Assembly (NCBI GenBank): GCA_022925895.1
Contig: JAKSYS010000881.1
Span: 372,001 to 436,000, forward strand
Length of the DNA stretch: 64,000 bases
Direction of reading: 5' to 3'
Source: Fragilaria crotonensis
Lineage: Eukaryota > Bacillariophyta > Fragilariophyceae > Fragilariales > Fragilariaceae
Below, piece after piece: positions 37,443 through 48,844 of this stretch. Under the pieces are notes generated by a model. It was not told the origin of the DNA. It saw only the letters and a program-made list of their open reading frames with translations, and made no database searches. Within the stretch, counting starts at the first letter, position 1, and each line of letters opens with the position of its first letter. The position numbers were made by a program, and so were the translations under genes.

Positions 37443-40378
37443 CTAAGATTCGGCTTGGCATTCAGCGAGGATCAGAGAATCAGTATTGAGCGGAGCTCGA
37501 ATAGGCTGGCCGTGTCCAACCCTCTTCAGAATCGTACCAGCTTCAACACAGTATTGGGAATGCGATGTCACTAGATCAGAGACGTCAAAGTTCTCCATAC
37601 CGGGGACATCAATCGGGCATGTACCGCAGACACTTTTTATTCCACCCGTGATTTTCTTGTATCGAAACATAAGCAAAAGAACCAAATCCTTTTTCGAGTA
37701 ACAGTTGACGAGACGACCAGCGACAAGCTGTCGAGCAAGATACCAAGACTTCATACTGAGATGATTTGGCAAGCCCATGAGAATCACATCCTCAAGAAGA
37801 CTAGCAGGCTCTCTCATGTTTTCGATACCCAACAGTTGTTGTGATTTACTCTTGTTTGTGTACGTCAAAGTCGGATCTTTTTCCAGTCGTTCCCTGTGTT
37901 CCTCCCATTTCTCTTGGTACAGAGCCAACTCCTTCAGACACGAGTAGATTGCACGAGCGCCCATGGAGTATCCGATCAATGTTATGGGTCGTCGGCCCGC
38001 CTGGCTAAACAATAGGCTTCTCGCGAGCTCTTTCCCAGCTTCATCGGATCTTTCAATTGCTAAAGTCCACGACCCGTCAATCATATTCGCAAGCTTCACT
38101 AATGCAGTTGGAATCGCAACCGCTGTGAGCAATGTAGCAAAAACGGTGGCCCGGAGAATATGCTGCGTAGCATTTGCAACGGCTTCAACCGCCATGTCCT
38201 CAACGCTGTTGCACAGCTCGGCAAGGAGATCGCTCTCGAATCGCACCGTATAAAGTTCGCCGCCATATGTATGCTGATAGTCCCACACAGTCTTTATGTG
38301 CTCGGGCAACCCTTCGCCGTTGCTGGAGTCAATTTCGGAAGGCTTGCCATCGGTGGGATGCATCGTTCTTTCATGAACCGAGAGGCTACGACTGAGCTCC
38401 TGCTGCATGCCTGTTTCGACATCGTCTTTGGTAAGTCCCTTTCCAAACCGACTTCGCCATCCAGTTTTCATTTTCTCAAACGGCGTTTCTCCTTCAGACG
38501 GCTCCAATGGGCTTATGTAGCCGAGCTCGACAAAAAGATTAACGATAACCTCGCTTTGATCGACTGTCAACGTTGCATGGTCGCGCGGTCCATTCTCGAG
38601 AGGAAAGAGGTGACTAGGATCCCGACCATATTTCTGATTGATGATGCCCCATAGCTTGCCTTCGTGTCCTTGCCATCTGGTCAAAATCTCCTGGCACCTG
38701 TGTATGTTCTCAGGCTTGTAAACAGCATAGAACCGCTCCAACAATTCCAATCGATCACGAATCGGTGGATCCTTCGGTTGGACTCCCCAGGGTCGTTGAA
38801 AGTCACAATGATCGCGAATCCAACCAGAAATGCATATTGTTGTGAAGAGTTCGGCCTCGACTGCACCCTCGATATTTCCTGACTCTTTTCTGAATTCAAA
38901 CTCAGTCAAGCCGCGCTGCCGTCGGTGCATCTTGTATGCTGCGAGTCCAGCGCCCCCGACTCCAAATATTGTCGTCACTGCCGCCGTACTAGTCAACGCC
39001 ACGACAGCTGCACCAGCGGCCGCGGTCGAGCCTGCCAGAGCCGCGATACCGGCCGCAATGCCTGGCGCTGCTAGCCCTCCAGTTACAGCGAAAAGAGTCC
39101 CTGCTAAGAGACCGGCCGACCCGATTTTCAATCCTCGCATTAATTGTTCTCTCGTCACGCCAACGTCCGTGGATCCCATTTTCAGCGACTTAGTTTTGCG
39201 ATTTGTGCCTCCAGAAAGGGCCAGAATTTTGGACGCGACTCCATGCTCAAGAGCTTCAAATTTCCGAGTTGCGAATTCAATTTCAGTCATATTTTGACAG
39301 TCTGGTCGCTCGTGATACTCGCCATCCTGCAGAACAATTAACACTGCCAGTTTCTTGTAGACACGGCGGACCCTCGCATCATACCCTTCTTCCCCACGTA
39401 ACAGGTGCTCCAGCAGCAACATGGCCATGCAGCGAAACCCAGAACCAGGAGTAAGTGACTCTAGAAAAGGCCAAAGGAAGTCATTCCTATCGACTCCCAA
39501 AATGTTGAGATGTTTTCGATCGTGATCTTCTTTGTTAGGAGGTTTCAACAGTCGAGCGAGAAGGGGCAGAAAGGCTTTCGATTGAGACTGGTCCAAGTGA
39601 AGAAAGCTAGCCGCGTTGAGAAGAACGCTGCTTAGAACTTGATAACGCCGCTTGCGATGCCGTTGAAGTGCGCGCTTCAGCATCTCTGCATCGCGAGTCC
39701 TTTGAAAACCGTGGTTTGATTGCTGAGTCAGTGAGAGCGCCGATGACGATTTTCTGGGAAGATATCGAGAACTGGATTCTCGTCCAGAAGATACCACTAC
39801 TCCTCGTTCAGGTTTCTGCGATCGACCGGGTTGATACCTCTCTTCATCGTCGTGAACGACAGTCATCTCGTCATCGTCATGGAAAGAGTCTTCATCATCA
39901 GACGAAGTGAAGTCGCTGCTATCCATCTTTGGCATGGGGGCTCTACCATCATTCAATGGAGCAGTCATGGTCCTACGTGAACTGTAAAATTCTTCTTCTT
40001 CGCGGACATAGACTCCTAAGTACGCTGCAGAATTATCTTCGTCAGTTCCATCGCCTTCGCAGTAGTCATATTCATAACTCGATGCTAATACCGCCGCCAA
40101 GCACCCGACGAATCTTTTCGATCTTCGTCACTAGGAATTCCCGGCAATGTTTCAGTCTTGAGAGACTCGAGAGTCGCGTCCGCCGTTCGAGACTGGGGAA
40201 TGCCGCCATCGGATGTCACGGACGTTGCATCATCGTCAGAAATCATGGAAGTTGATGTATCCAAGACAGATTTTGCGGCTGATTGCACCAACGATGCCGT
40301 GTACGAGGTAGATCCAGCATCGCTGCACTCGGATTCTGCCTGATCGAGGGACCCAGAAGGCCGTAAGCTATCCGCCAT
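37443..40378 (-). CDS. DUF726/TMCO4-family alpha/beta-hydrolase membrane protein (one apparent frameshift)
   Basis: Large predicted protein of about 977 residues. The N-terminal 240 residues are acidic and Ser-rich, probably disordered. An Ala/Gly-rich hydrophobic stretch (A-V-T-G-G-L-A-A-P-G-I-A-A-G) forms the membrane segments typical of TMCO4-like proteins. The nucleophile elbow G-Y-S-M-G-A-R (near 37960) marks the DUF726 alpha/beta-hydrolase fold, and a later S-H-S-Q-Y may hold the catalytic His. The long open frame from 40100 begins without an ATG. The ATG at 40378 opens a second frame that runs into it, and one extra A in the AAAA run near 40115 would join them, so I take one gene. Substrate unknown; some relatives act in ER-Golgi traffic. 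The downstream end is clear. Confidence 0.8.
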
Positions 40379-41065
40379 GCTTCTCTTTCTCTCGGTATGG
40401 AAGCGATTGCAATGCTGGACAGCCGAATTCTGCGTGGTTTTTCTTCGAATTGGGACAGTGATTCGAGATTAGAGATGAGAGATGCGAGAGATGAGAGTGA
40501 TCGAACAATTCATACCAGTACTACCGGTAGTACTAGTGTACTTGTACAAGTACCAGACGTACAGTCATACCTACAAGGTACTACCGGTAAAAGCTGCGGT
40601 ACAATTGTACTCGAAGTACTTGTACTGTACAAGATAGAAGATAGTCCCCGTTCCAGGTGTATGCATGTATATTATTTTATATGTGTATGAATCACATGAG
40701 AATCATCCTCGTACTGGTACGCATTACGCATGCTCTATACATGTTAGTACGACTAAAACGAAGTGCTACACGCTTGCACCCACGACTGTGTGTAAGGATG
40801 CAGTAATTGCACCGTACACGCAACACGCAACGGAAACCCTGTCTCGTACTGAACTTACGAACATACTCGTACTTTGCGTCACTATGATACGCCATGATAC
40901 CAGTGTTCTACAGTATATTCTATGCATGTGAAATACCAGTACAAAAGTACGGAAATTCCACCGAAGTGGTATTATGTACGGGGGGTTACGGGGGTCCCCG
41001 TGCAAATTTACTGTACTGTAATTTTGGGGTGGGTAGTGGGTATAAAATAGATAATTTTTGTTGCA
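40379..41065. other. Intergenic, upstream of the DUF726 gene
   Basis: Dense in palindromes built on GTAC, for example around 40520-40570 (actaccggtagt, gtacttgtacaagtac). No coding frame recognised. It borders the complete Harbinger element. Confidence 0.55.
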
Positions 41066-41068
41066 TAA

Positions 41069-41130
41069 GGCCCATCCTTATCGAGAGAAAAAACTGGGTT
41101 GCAAAACTGGCCCCCAACTTTTTTTTTCCG
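41069..41130 (+). repeat. Left terminal inverted repeat of the Harbinger element
   Basis: Pairs with 45267-45328. Contains ccatccttatcg, and a second copy of the core cgtccttatcg lies about 70 bp further in, which may be a transposase-binding repeat. Confidence 0.85.
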
Positions 41131-41185
41131 AACCGTCCGTCCTTATCGGGAAAAAGTTACTCGAAAAACAAAGTTGAACCAACCT

Positions 41186-41258
41186 CAACTTTTTCTTGCA
41201 AAGTTGCTCGTCAAAGTTGGAGCCCAACTTTGAAAAGCAACTTTGCAAGAAAAAGTTG
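41186..41258. repeat. Near-perfect cruciform inside the Harbinger left end
   Basis: The arms 41186-41208 and 41236-41258 are perfect 23-bp inverted repeats. The loop contains a second perfect 10-bp inverted repeat (41211-41220 with 41224-41233), so almost the whole 73 bases can fold into one stem. It lies about 180 bp upstream of the transposase ATG, and could bind the transposase or its partner, or affect transcription. Confidence 0.9.
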
Positions 41259-41438
41259 CATGTGGTTGAGTCCTGTTAATCGTAAAACGTATCTTGTTGG
41301 CATGAATTCTGACGCCAACGCAAACGAAAATCCTCACACTCGTCTTCACAATCATGTGACATTTGATTCAAGAACAACACATTCGTACTACTTTCCTCTC
41401 ACTGGTGCCTGTGAAGCAGCAGTTGTTTCAAGTGATTC

Positions 41439-43371
41439 ATGGAGCAATTGTTGCATGATGATGTTGAAGGAACAATGCTGCCGTTGAGGAATTTGTCTGA
41501 TTGCATTGTTGATGGCAACATACACCCGCAACGTTTTCTTCGATTCCAGAACCAATGTCACGATGAACTGCATGACCTTCTTTTCAGCAACTCCTTGCTC
41601 GTACAAGAACAAGAACACGAGGGACAAGCAACTGATTTTGTTGGTCCTAGACCGCCGAAGAAGAAGCGGAAAGAAAAACAGGTCGTGATGTTCACTGATC
41701 CCCATACGGGAGCACGATTAAGACTGTACCCAACAATGTCACTCTGGTATGTTGTTTAATTGCTTGTTGTTGATTTTTTGTGCATTGCGCTTTCTAAATT
41801 GCATGCTCTCCGTCACAACATTACTAGGTTTATCATGTACATAGGATGTCCTCATCTGGATAACCCTCGGTTTCATGTTGCATTTCGACGGCGATTTCGA
41901 ATGCCATACTCATCCTTTCAAGATCTTGTTTCCTTTGCTCAAGATCATCCTTTGTTTGAGAGATGGCGAGAAGGAAAGGTTGATGCTCTCAATCAGCCCG
42001 CCACTCCTCTTCCGCTCCTTATCCTTTGCGCCCTCAGGTACATTGGAAGGGGCTGGACATTTGATGATCTCACCGAGAACACGGGAATTAGTGAAGAGAT
42101 AGTGCGAGTATTTTTTCATCGCTTTATTGAGTTCGGAAGTACCTTTCTTTATCACAAGTATGTACTTGCTCCATCTACGGCTGAAGAGGCATCTGTACAC
42201 AGTCATGAGTATGCACAAGCCGGACTCCCTGGCTGCATCGGCTCGAGCGATGCCACCGACATTGTCCTTGAGAAGGTAGAGTACCGTTTGCGACAGAGTC
42301 ACCTTGGCTTCAAGAGTTCCCACACTGCGAGGAGCTACAACATCACCGTTAATCATAGACGACAAATACTAGCAACGACAACTGGCCATCCTGCGAGATG
42401 GAATGACAAAACTGTTGTTCTGTTTGATGACTTCATTGTTGCTCTAAACGAAGGTACGTCATTCCTGCTCATCACCTGCGGTTCTTCTTGACTAACAACT
42501 TTGTTCTGTTGCTCGTCTTTCAACTTCAAGGTACCGCATTGAATGACGTCATATTCGAGCTCTACGATGTCGATAGCCGTGGTAACGTTGTGAAGCAAAA
42601 GTACTCTGGAGCATGGGTTATTGTCGACAATGGGTATTTGAATTGGGCGACGACTGTGCCACCTATGAAGGCGTCGTGCAAACGACCTGAGATTCGCTTT
42701 TCGCAATGGCTGGAGGCAATCAGGAAAGACGTCGAATGCACATTTGGTATTATGAAAGGTCGATTTCGTATTCTCAAAACTGGCATTCGCTTACATGGAC
42801 AACGACCAGCTGATAAGATATTTCGAACTTGTTGCGCTCTTCACAATTGGCTTCTTAATGTTGACGGTCTCGACAAACAATGGGAGAATGGAGTTCCAAG
42901 TATTTGGGAGGGAGAGCTTGGACATCATGACCTGAGCGATGCTAATCGTCACATTCCTCATCCTCTTCGTCGCATTTTGTCTCGGACTGAGCTTGTCAGG
43001 TGAGTATTTACCACGTCACATTAACATTGATGCTTTTGTCGGCGATCGTTAAATTGTTTCTCACAATCGTTGTCCTTATCTTTGCGCTTCATCTTGTTAC
43101 CACCAGGTATGATGTTTCTGGAATCGGTCCGGGCACAAGAGTTGCTAGAGATATAAGGACTGCTGAAGTGCTTCCACAGCAAGATCAAGCGATTGCGCGA
43201 GTGGATCGGCACTTGCAGCGGAATCATGGTTGTACTGCACCAAGAGTTGTCAAAGACTTAAGCTTGCCGTACTTCCGATCAAAATTAATTCAACACTTCG
43301 ACATAGCATTCAAAAGAAATGAAATTCAATGGCCTGGACGACGCAATCAACAGGACCAGATACAGATATGA
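41439..43371 (+). CDS. PIF/Harbinger transposase (DDE_Tnp_4), four exons
   Basis: Transposase of 555 residues that cuts and rejoins the element ends in the nucleus. Exons: 41439-41746, 41828-42453, 42531-42999 and 43107-43371; all introns are GT-AG and 77-107 nt, and exon lengths sum to a whole number of codons. Catalytic acids: Asp in G-S-S-D-A-T-D, Asp in I-V-D-N-G-Y-L and Glu in D-V-E-C-T-F-G-I-M. Other family motifs are R-Y-I-G-R-G-W-T-F-D-D, N-H-R-R-Q-I-L and G-H-P-A-R-W-N-D-K-T. A basic stretch P-P-K-K-K-R-K (exon 1) looks like a nuclear localisation signal. The first ATG after the cruciform was taken. No break seen. Confidence 0.9.
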
Positions 43372-43514
43372 GTTCATGTAAACAGAAACCGTCGTGACTT
43401 CATTAATAGTAGAAAACACTTCATCTGCTCGCTCATCATTATCACTTTATTTTAAAGCACGTACTCCTATTACTACTAACTCAGTCATCGTCGTTGTCGT
43501 TGTTGTTTTTGACA

Positions 43515-45116
43515 CTAATCACAGGAGTCATCATCATTACGAAGTTGACTCGGAAAGACAAAGGGTAGAGGAGGAGGCTGAATGCACTCGAATTCTTCTC
43601 TCTCCATAGTGCGAGGAGAGACTTCTCCTGTCGTGGAGGATGGGGGAGTAGGCACTGTGATTCCGCCTCCTCGTCGAGAACTTGAAGGCGTAGTCAAACC
43701 TGCAGTTGTAGTACTGCTGATAGACGACGTAGTACTGTTCTTTGATCGCTTCTTCTTGCTTGCATTACTATCTCCAAGGGCATCGTCGATTTGTGCCTCA
43801 GTATCTTGGCGACGTTTGCTCAGGATGATCTGCTTTTCAGCAAATGTCACACTCAACTTTTGTTTCGAATCAAAGAGGTCGTTGATCTTGGAAAAGATAG
43901 GATCGTTCCGATCCTTCGCATCCCAGAGCTTGGCTAGAGCCATATGATGGTCAATATCCTTCTGAATGCTCATTAAGGCAATCGTATAATCGTGGTCGAG
44001 GGTACGCCTCTCTTCGATAGCCCTTGCGGCCTGCAACTTGGCAATTTCAATTTGTTGCGACAGTGTAGCACCTCGCTTAAATGGCGAACCGGGTGTTGCT
44101 GCTCCCATGTCTCGCTGCTTTGATTCGGCCCTAGCGGTCTCTTTCTTTATCTGCCTCCTGCTGTGAAGTCCTTTTTCCTCTGGTGCACTATCGCCAATTT
44201 GGAATTGTTTTGACCGGTAGCACTCTTGATTGGGGTCTTCGATGATATGACCCCACAAGAAGAAAGCAATCATGCCGGAGAAATAATAATCTTCTGGCAT
44301 CTCTTCAGGATTGATTAATTGATTGCCATTATCGTCTTGTTGTTTCTCAACATCCTCTGATCCGATAACATCATCATCGGCGTCAGCATCATCACAATCA
44401 GCACCAATGGTGCCCTTCAGTTTCACAAACATCCGTTCCCGGACATACCGATGATAATCAGAAATGGTCCGCCCAGATGGAAGTGTTCCATCTTTATAGT
44501 CACTTTCGGCTTCTTTGACACATGCAAGTGCCTTCCTCCCATTTCGAAGAACCTCCTTTGCAGCTCGCATGATTGTTTGTACAGAAACGTCAACTGGATT
44601 TGACATGTTCTTGGCAATCAACAATGATTTGGTGATTCCGTCTGGCTTATTTGCATAAATGTGAAGCTTACCTCCCGAACTTTTTTGTGGAAAGAAACAA
44701 TCCTTGAGCCTCTTGTCGTATTCATTGCGATGTGACGACCTGCCGAGAATCAAATCCTCATTAGTACCTGCCCCCCCGAGTGCTGAAGTTGCATTTCTGT
44801 CATCGTTATTTTCCAATGGCACATCATCATATAGATGTGCAAACTGGTTGACACCGAGAACCATTTGCTCTGGGAGTGAAATGTCATCAGGGTCTTCAGA
44901 TCCAAGAATGCTGCGACGGAGCATCTCCTTCTGTTCTTTGTCTGTAAAACTCTTCCCAGAAGAGAATACGACTGATTCATAGGCTGCAAAAAATACGGTC
45001 CTCTGCAATTCCTTCATAAACTTGGAACCACCCACAAACTTAAGAGGCTCCAATCTCTTTCCAGTTGTCTTCTTCTTTATAGCTGTTGGCACCATGGTCG
45101 TCGACAATGATTTCAT
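43515..45116 (-). CDS. Second gene of the Harbinger element
   Basis: An open frame of about 533 residues, convergent with the transposase and inside the same inverted repeats. The frame extends to 45155 without an ATG; the first ATG is at 45116 (M-K-S-L-S-T-T-M). It has K-P-D-G-I-T-K, a conserved I-N-P-E-E-M-P-E-D-Y-Y segment followed by S-G-M-I-A-F-F-L-W-G-H, a Lys-rich coiled-coil-like C-terminal half and a Ser/Thr-rich tail. PIF/Harbinger elements usually carry a Myb/SANT-like DNA-binding helper; I see no clear Myb motif here, so that role is inferred from position. Remnants at 35240-36020 show it is a family gene, not a chance frame. Confidence 0.75.
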   Translation of the reverse strand: MKSLSTTMVPTAIKKKTTGKRLEPLKFVGGSKFMKELQRTVFFAAYESVVFSSGKSFTDKEQKEMLRRSILGSEDPDDISLPEQMVLGVNQFAHLYDDVPLENNDDRNATSALGGAGTNEDLILGRSSHRNEYDKRLKDCFFPQKSSGGKLHIYANKPDGITKSLLIAKNMSNPVDVSVQTIMRAAKEVLRNGRKALACVKEAESDYKDGTLPSGRTISDYHRYVRERMFVKLKGTIGADCDDADADDDVIGSEDVEKQQDDNGNQLINPEEMPEDYYFSGMIAFFLWGHIIEDPNQECYRSKQFQIGDSAPEEKGLHSRRQIKKETARAESKQRDMGAATPGSPFKRGATLSQQIEIAKLQAARAIEERRTLDHDYTIALMSIQKDIDHHMALAKLWDAKDRNDPIFSKINDLFDSKQKLSVTFAEKQIILSKRRQDTEAQIDDALGDSNASKKKRSKNSTTSSISSTTTAGLTTPSSSRRGGGITVPTPPSSTTGEVSPRTMEREEFECIQPPPLPFVFPSQLRNDDDSCD

Positions 45117-45266
45117 CAAATTCACTCCATTGTTGGAGGCATGTATGCCATACAATTACTACTCGGAGTACTTCGAATTCACAAGGAAACAAGGGGTGGC
45201 GTCTCAAAGCACCCGGAAAAAGGCACTTTTTTGTCTGGCGTCGATAAGGACGGGAAGTGGACAAAG

Positions 45267-45328
45267 TTGAAAAAAAAAGTTGGAGGTCAGTTTTGCAACC
45301 CAGTTTTTGCTCTCGATAAGGATGGGCC
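45267..45328 (-). repeat. Right terminal inverted repeat of the Harbinger element
   Basis: Reverse complement of 41069-41130 with few differences. An inner cgtccttatcg core follows further inside, mirroring the left end. Confidence 0.85.
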
Positions 45329-45331
45329 TAA

Positions 45332-46897
45332 GTGGCGCTGTGAGTGGATTTTTTCCTTCGTAGAGTGTCCTACGGAAATTCCACTATTCCACTCGGAATG
45401 GTTGTCAACATCCCACGCGCTTTTCTTCAGCAGTCCGACTAACAAGGACGATGAAATTCACGAGGCATGACTCCTGCATCATCATCATGAAGCATGGCTG
45501 ATCTTGTGGAGTGCACCGACAATCTGGTGGGAGAAATTTTGGGATGTTGCTTAGTTTGCTGGTGAGAGGATTGGCAATGACATGTTGGTGCTTGATCAAA
45601 GTTGGCGCAGTGGTTAGTTGACGCGATGGTTGGCCTGTCGGCATAATGGCTGGCACTGTTGATGGGCTTGTGTTGGAGAAGTCATGGCCTTACCAGTTTG
45701 CAATCATAGTTGCATGCTGGTCAATGGGGATTGAATTTGGTGGGTGCAACAACCGGCCAACAAGCTAACCAGCAGCCCAACCGGGTGGTATGCAGTCCCG
45801 ACACCATGCCCAAGGACAACACGCACATGCCGGTGGATTTGTCGGGCAAACTGTGGGCTTTACTGTCTCCTTATCAACCGCGGGGATTGTTGTTTTCGTC
45901 ATGCTGGTTTTAGATGGTGCGTCATCAGGAGAAGTGTGTGCAGTGGGCGTCACCAACAAGTAAACCAATCCAGCTCCTACTAGTAGAGAAGCAGGTGGGT
46001 GGCAAGGACCGACCCACGGATCAGACTTCAGACAGTCAATAATGGATATCAATCAGCAGCAGCTGTCATGTGCCCCATATGGGTGACAGCGGTTGGCGGG
46101 CCGGTTGGTGCAGTAGCTACTAGCTAGTTGGTGCTGCAGACGGCAAAGGCATGTCGTGGTGATTAGGTATCTGATGTACCTTTGTCCGGGAATCATGGTA
46201 TGTTTGTTGTCTTTGGACATGGTGTCAGGACTAGTCCATAGGGATATTAGGCGGGCAGACTGGTGGGGGTTGTCATTCGGATGCCGTCAATAAAATGCGG
46301 CTTCATCTCATGCAGGCTCAGAAATCACTGTTGCAAAACGCTACAATGCACACAGGCTGCAGCAGTTTTGGAGCAAGCATGCATGTAAAAAGTATAGGTA
46401 ATGTCATAGAGAGCTACTTAGTTGGATGGTGTTGTGTTCATGGTGAGCAATCAGCAGCCTAGCAACAAAGTAAGCAAAACGAACATTTTGGTCCCTTGTC
46501 GGCCCTTAATAAAATGGGGCCCTAGTACCCTTAAGTAGATTTCAATGTACTACAAATCCTGTAGATGTTTTCGTAGCCGTAGCACGGTAGTCCAGGTACA
46601 GTACGACTATAAATGAACACTTGTAGCGCAGGTTTCACTGAGTGGTATAGAGAGAGGAATAAAACGGACTACTATCACAGTACTATTGTATTACGTTGTG
46701 TATGCTATTTCTACTGTATTCGACTGTACAGTTGTAGTTTGTACTGTAGTACTCGGAGCTCGGCGTAGTTTGCAGTTTGTACTGTAATTCGTAGTTCGTC
46801 GTACAGTAGTACTAATACTGTACTCTGGGGACGGACTACAGTACCGGTACCTCATCAGTATGGTTACAACGCATAAAAATAGAACAAAAAACGGGTG
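45332..46897. other. Intergenic, no gene recognised
   Basis: No coding frame recognised. The right part (46550-46860) is rich in tactgtac-type palindromes and probably contains the promoter of the fusion gene starting at 46898. A 14-base sequence at 45371-45384 also occurs at 40948-40961, on the other side of the Harbinger element. Confidence 0.5.
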
Positions 46898-48844
46898 ATG
46901 GGTGTCACTCCCGGTCACTCCTCCAACTTCGTTCCGAAAACGATGATGAACGACTGCGGTGTGCTTTCTCGTAACGATGGCGTTCCTCTCCAACCTAGGC
47001 TTTCGAGAAGCCCCCAAGATTTCTCCACGAACATGCAAAGGGTCGCGGGACTCGTTGATCTCTTTCCCGCTACATCAATCTTTCGATTGGAACATCGGGC
47101 GGGAGGAACGTTGGCACAACATCCAGGCGAAGAGCGCTTTCTCTTGTTTCGATCCGATCGTGCGGGTGCTATTGCCAAGATTGTTTTCTCATCTGTTGAT
47201 GGTATAGATTCGCGAGAGGAAGGTGACTCCGCGTCGTGGGGAAGAGCACTGATTCATGTTTTGGATGTCAAGGCAGAGCACCGCGGCAAGGATTTTGGGG
47301 GTTTATTGTTCACACAGGCGATGACGGCTCTCCTGCAGCGATATGATAGTGTCGATTGTCGATTGGACGCAGAAGAAGATTCGCGACGACACAATCGACT
47401 TCTTTTGTTCTACAAGCAACTTGGGTGTGAAGTCAGACCCGAGGCCAAAGTGCAGTACGTCAATAACAACGACGGAGAAACGTATCGGAAAATTCCTATG
47501 CGAATTCGCCTTCTTCGACAGACAAGACGAAACGCTCTTGTCGGTGTCACATTTTTCCCAATTCAGTTATTGGGGGCGACAGGGAGTAGAGCAAGATTAG
47601 ACGCGCTCGGCAGCAATGATCTGACTCGCCGAATACACTGGATAATTCTAGACCACGGAGGGGGGCATATTCGGTTTCAGACTACCCTTGGTCAGCATCT
47701 GCGAATGGATGAATGGGGAATTCGCTTGACGACCGACGAGATGGATGACTTCTGCCTATTTCGTATTGAGCATGTTCAAGAACAAGGCTCAAATGAAAAC
47801 CAAGAAGGTTCACAGGGGAGACGACATGGATTGTGGACTTTGCAATCGGCACAGGGATATTACCTGACAATCGACTGTCATATCCTCGCCTTCTCCAAAG
47901 AACCCGCTTTCTGGCTGGCAGATAAATCTGTATTGAGTCTGACATGTACAAGCGAGGCACATCCGCTACGTGAACACTATCGCGACTTGTGGTCCAAGCA
48001 GACGGTTGCATACGTGCGAGACATGAGTCGACGATATTCCAAGTTTGAGCTGGCAACTATGACCATCCGTCAAGGACTAAATCTACTTCGGTCGGTGCCT
48101 CTTCACAAATTCTGTGTTCCCATTTCAACAAGCTCTCCTTCCCTTAGGACATTTTCCTTTCGTGCGGCGGAAGACGCTCGAATTGGTGGGCACCCAGACT
48201 GGGTGCAGTTGATTGCTCTAATGTAAGTTTGTGAATGACTTCTTTGTGAAGGAGGCATGTAGCGTGCAGGCCCTGCGTATCTCGCACTCACTTCTTGTCA
48301 TTGGTGCAGTCACGAACTCGGATGCGTGGTGAGCATGATCGGGTCTACATCATCACTGGGATCCGAGCCTACTGGCTATGACTGGACCCGTACGTCAAGA
48401 TCTCGCATTGTTGGATGCGCGGCGCCGGCCTGTGCGTCCTTCTCCGAATTTCGGCACCTAAACGCTGACGAGCGAAGCTTTACTTCACCATCTGGAATTT
48501 ATGAGCAGTTCTGCGGCTTTGAGAACGTGATGTTGACATGGACAGGAACGGAATATCTTCACCACATGCTCAAGCACAACGATGCGCTTATTCCCGATGA
48601 AGGGCTGTACATTTTGAGATACTTTCCGTTGGTCGACTGGCATACACTCCACGAATACAACCATTTGGCCAACGATGGTGATGAGAATATGAAATCATTT
48701 GTAGCTGACTTTTACGCCTTGAGACGCGACGCTCGCAGCAGATGCAATCAGGAATTGTCAGAAGAAGAATGTGACAAGCTCTGGGATAGTCACTATTGTC
48801 AGATTGCGGCTAAGTATGGTTTGTTGGGCTCGCTCAAGTGGTAG
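46898..48844 (+). CDS. GNAT acetyltransferase / beta-trefoil-like / MIOX-like fusion protein
   Basis: Two exons (46898-48222, 48310-48844) joined by an 87-nt GT-AG intron; 619 residues. Residues about 60-205 resemble a GNAT acetyltransferase, with the acetyl-CoA loop H-R-G-K-D-F-G-G near 128-135. Residues about 245-350 look like a fascin/beta-trefoil module (L-G-Q-H-L-R-M, A-Q-G-Y-Y-L-T). Residues about 355-619 align with myo-inositol oxygenase, from H-P-D-W-V-Q-L-I-A-L-I-H-E-L-G to S-L-K-W at the C-terminus. Of the six MIOX iron ligands known from mouse, only the His of H-E-L-G and the His of D-W-H-T look kept; H98, H194 and D253 are replaced and D124 is Glu. It is probably not an oxygenase. 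The first ATG, three bases into the open frame, was taken as start. Confidence 0.75.

Larger units (their letters stand above)
41069..45328 (+). mobile_element. Complete PIF/Harbinger transposon
   Basis: A 4260-bp DNA transposon. The left end and the reverse complement of the right end both start ggcccatccttatcgagag, and the match runs about 60 bp. The 3-bp target duplication TAA lies at 41066-41068 and 45329-45331, fitting the TWA preference of PIF/Harbinger. It carries an uninterrupted four-exon DDE transposase (plus strand) and a convergent second gene (minus strand), with a large cruciform near the left end. It looks capable of movement, but activity cannot be judged from sequence. Confidence 0.92.

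Noticed and set aside
37443-40100. Start of the DUF726 protein at 40100
   Set aside because: The codon there is TTG; the ATG at 40378 or a frame junction is more plausible.
43582-43947. 121-codon plus-strand frame opposite the Harbinger second gene
   Set aside because: Shadow of the minus-strand gene, which has conserved homologous blocks at 35240-36020.
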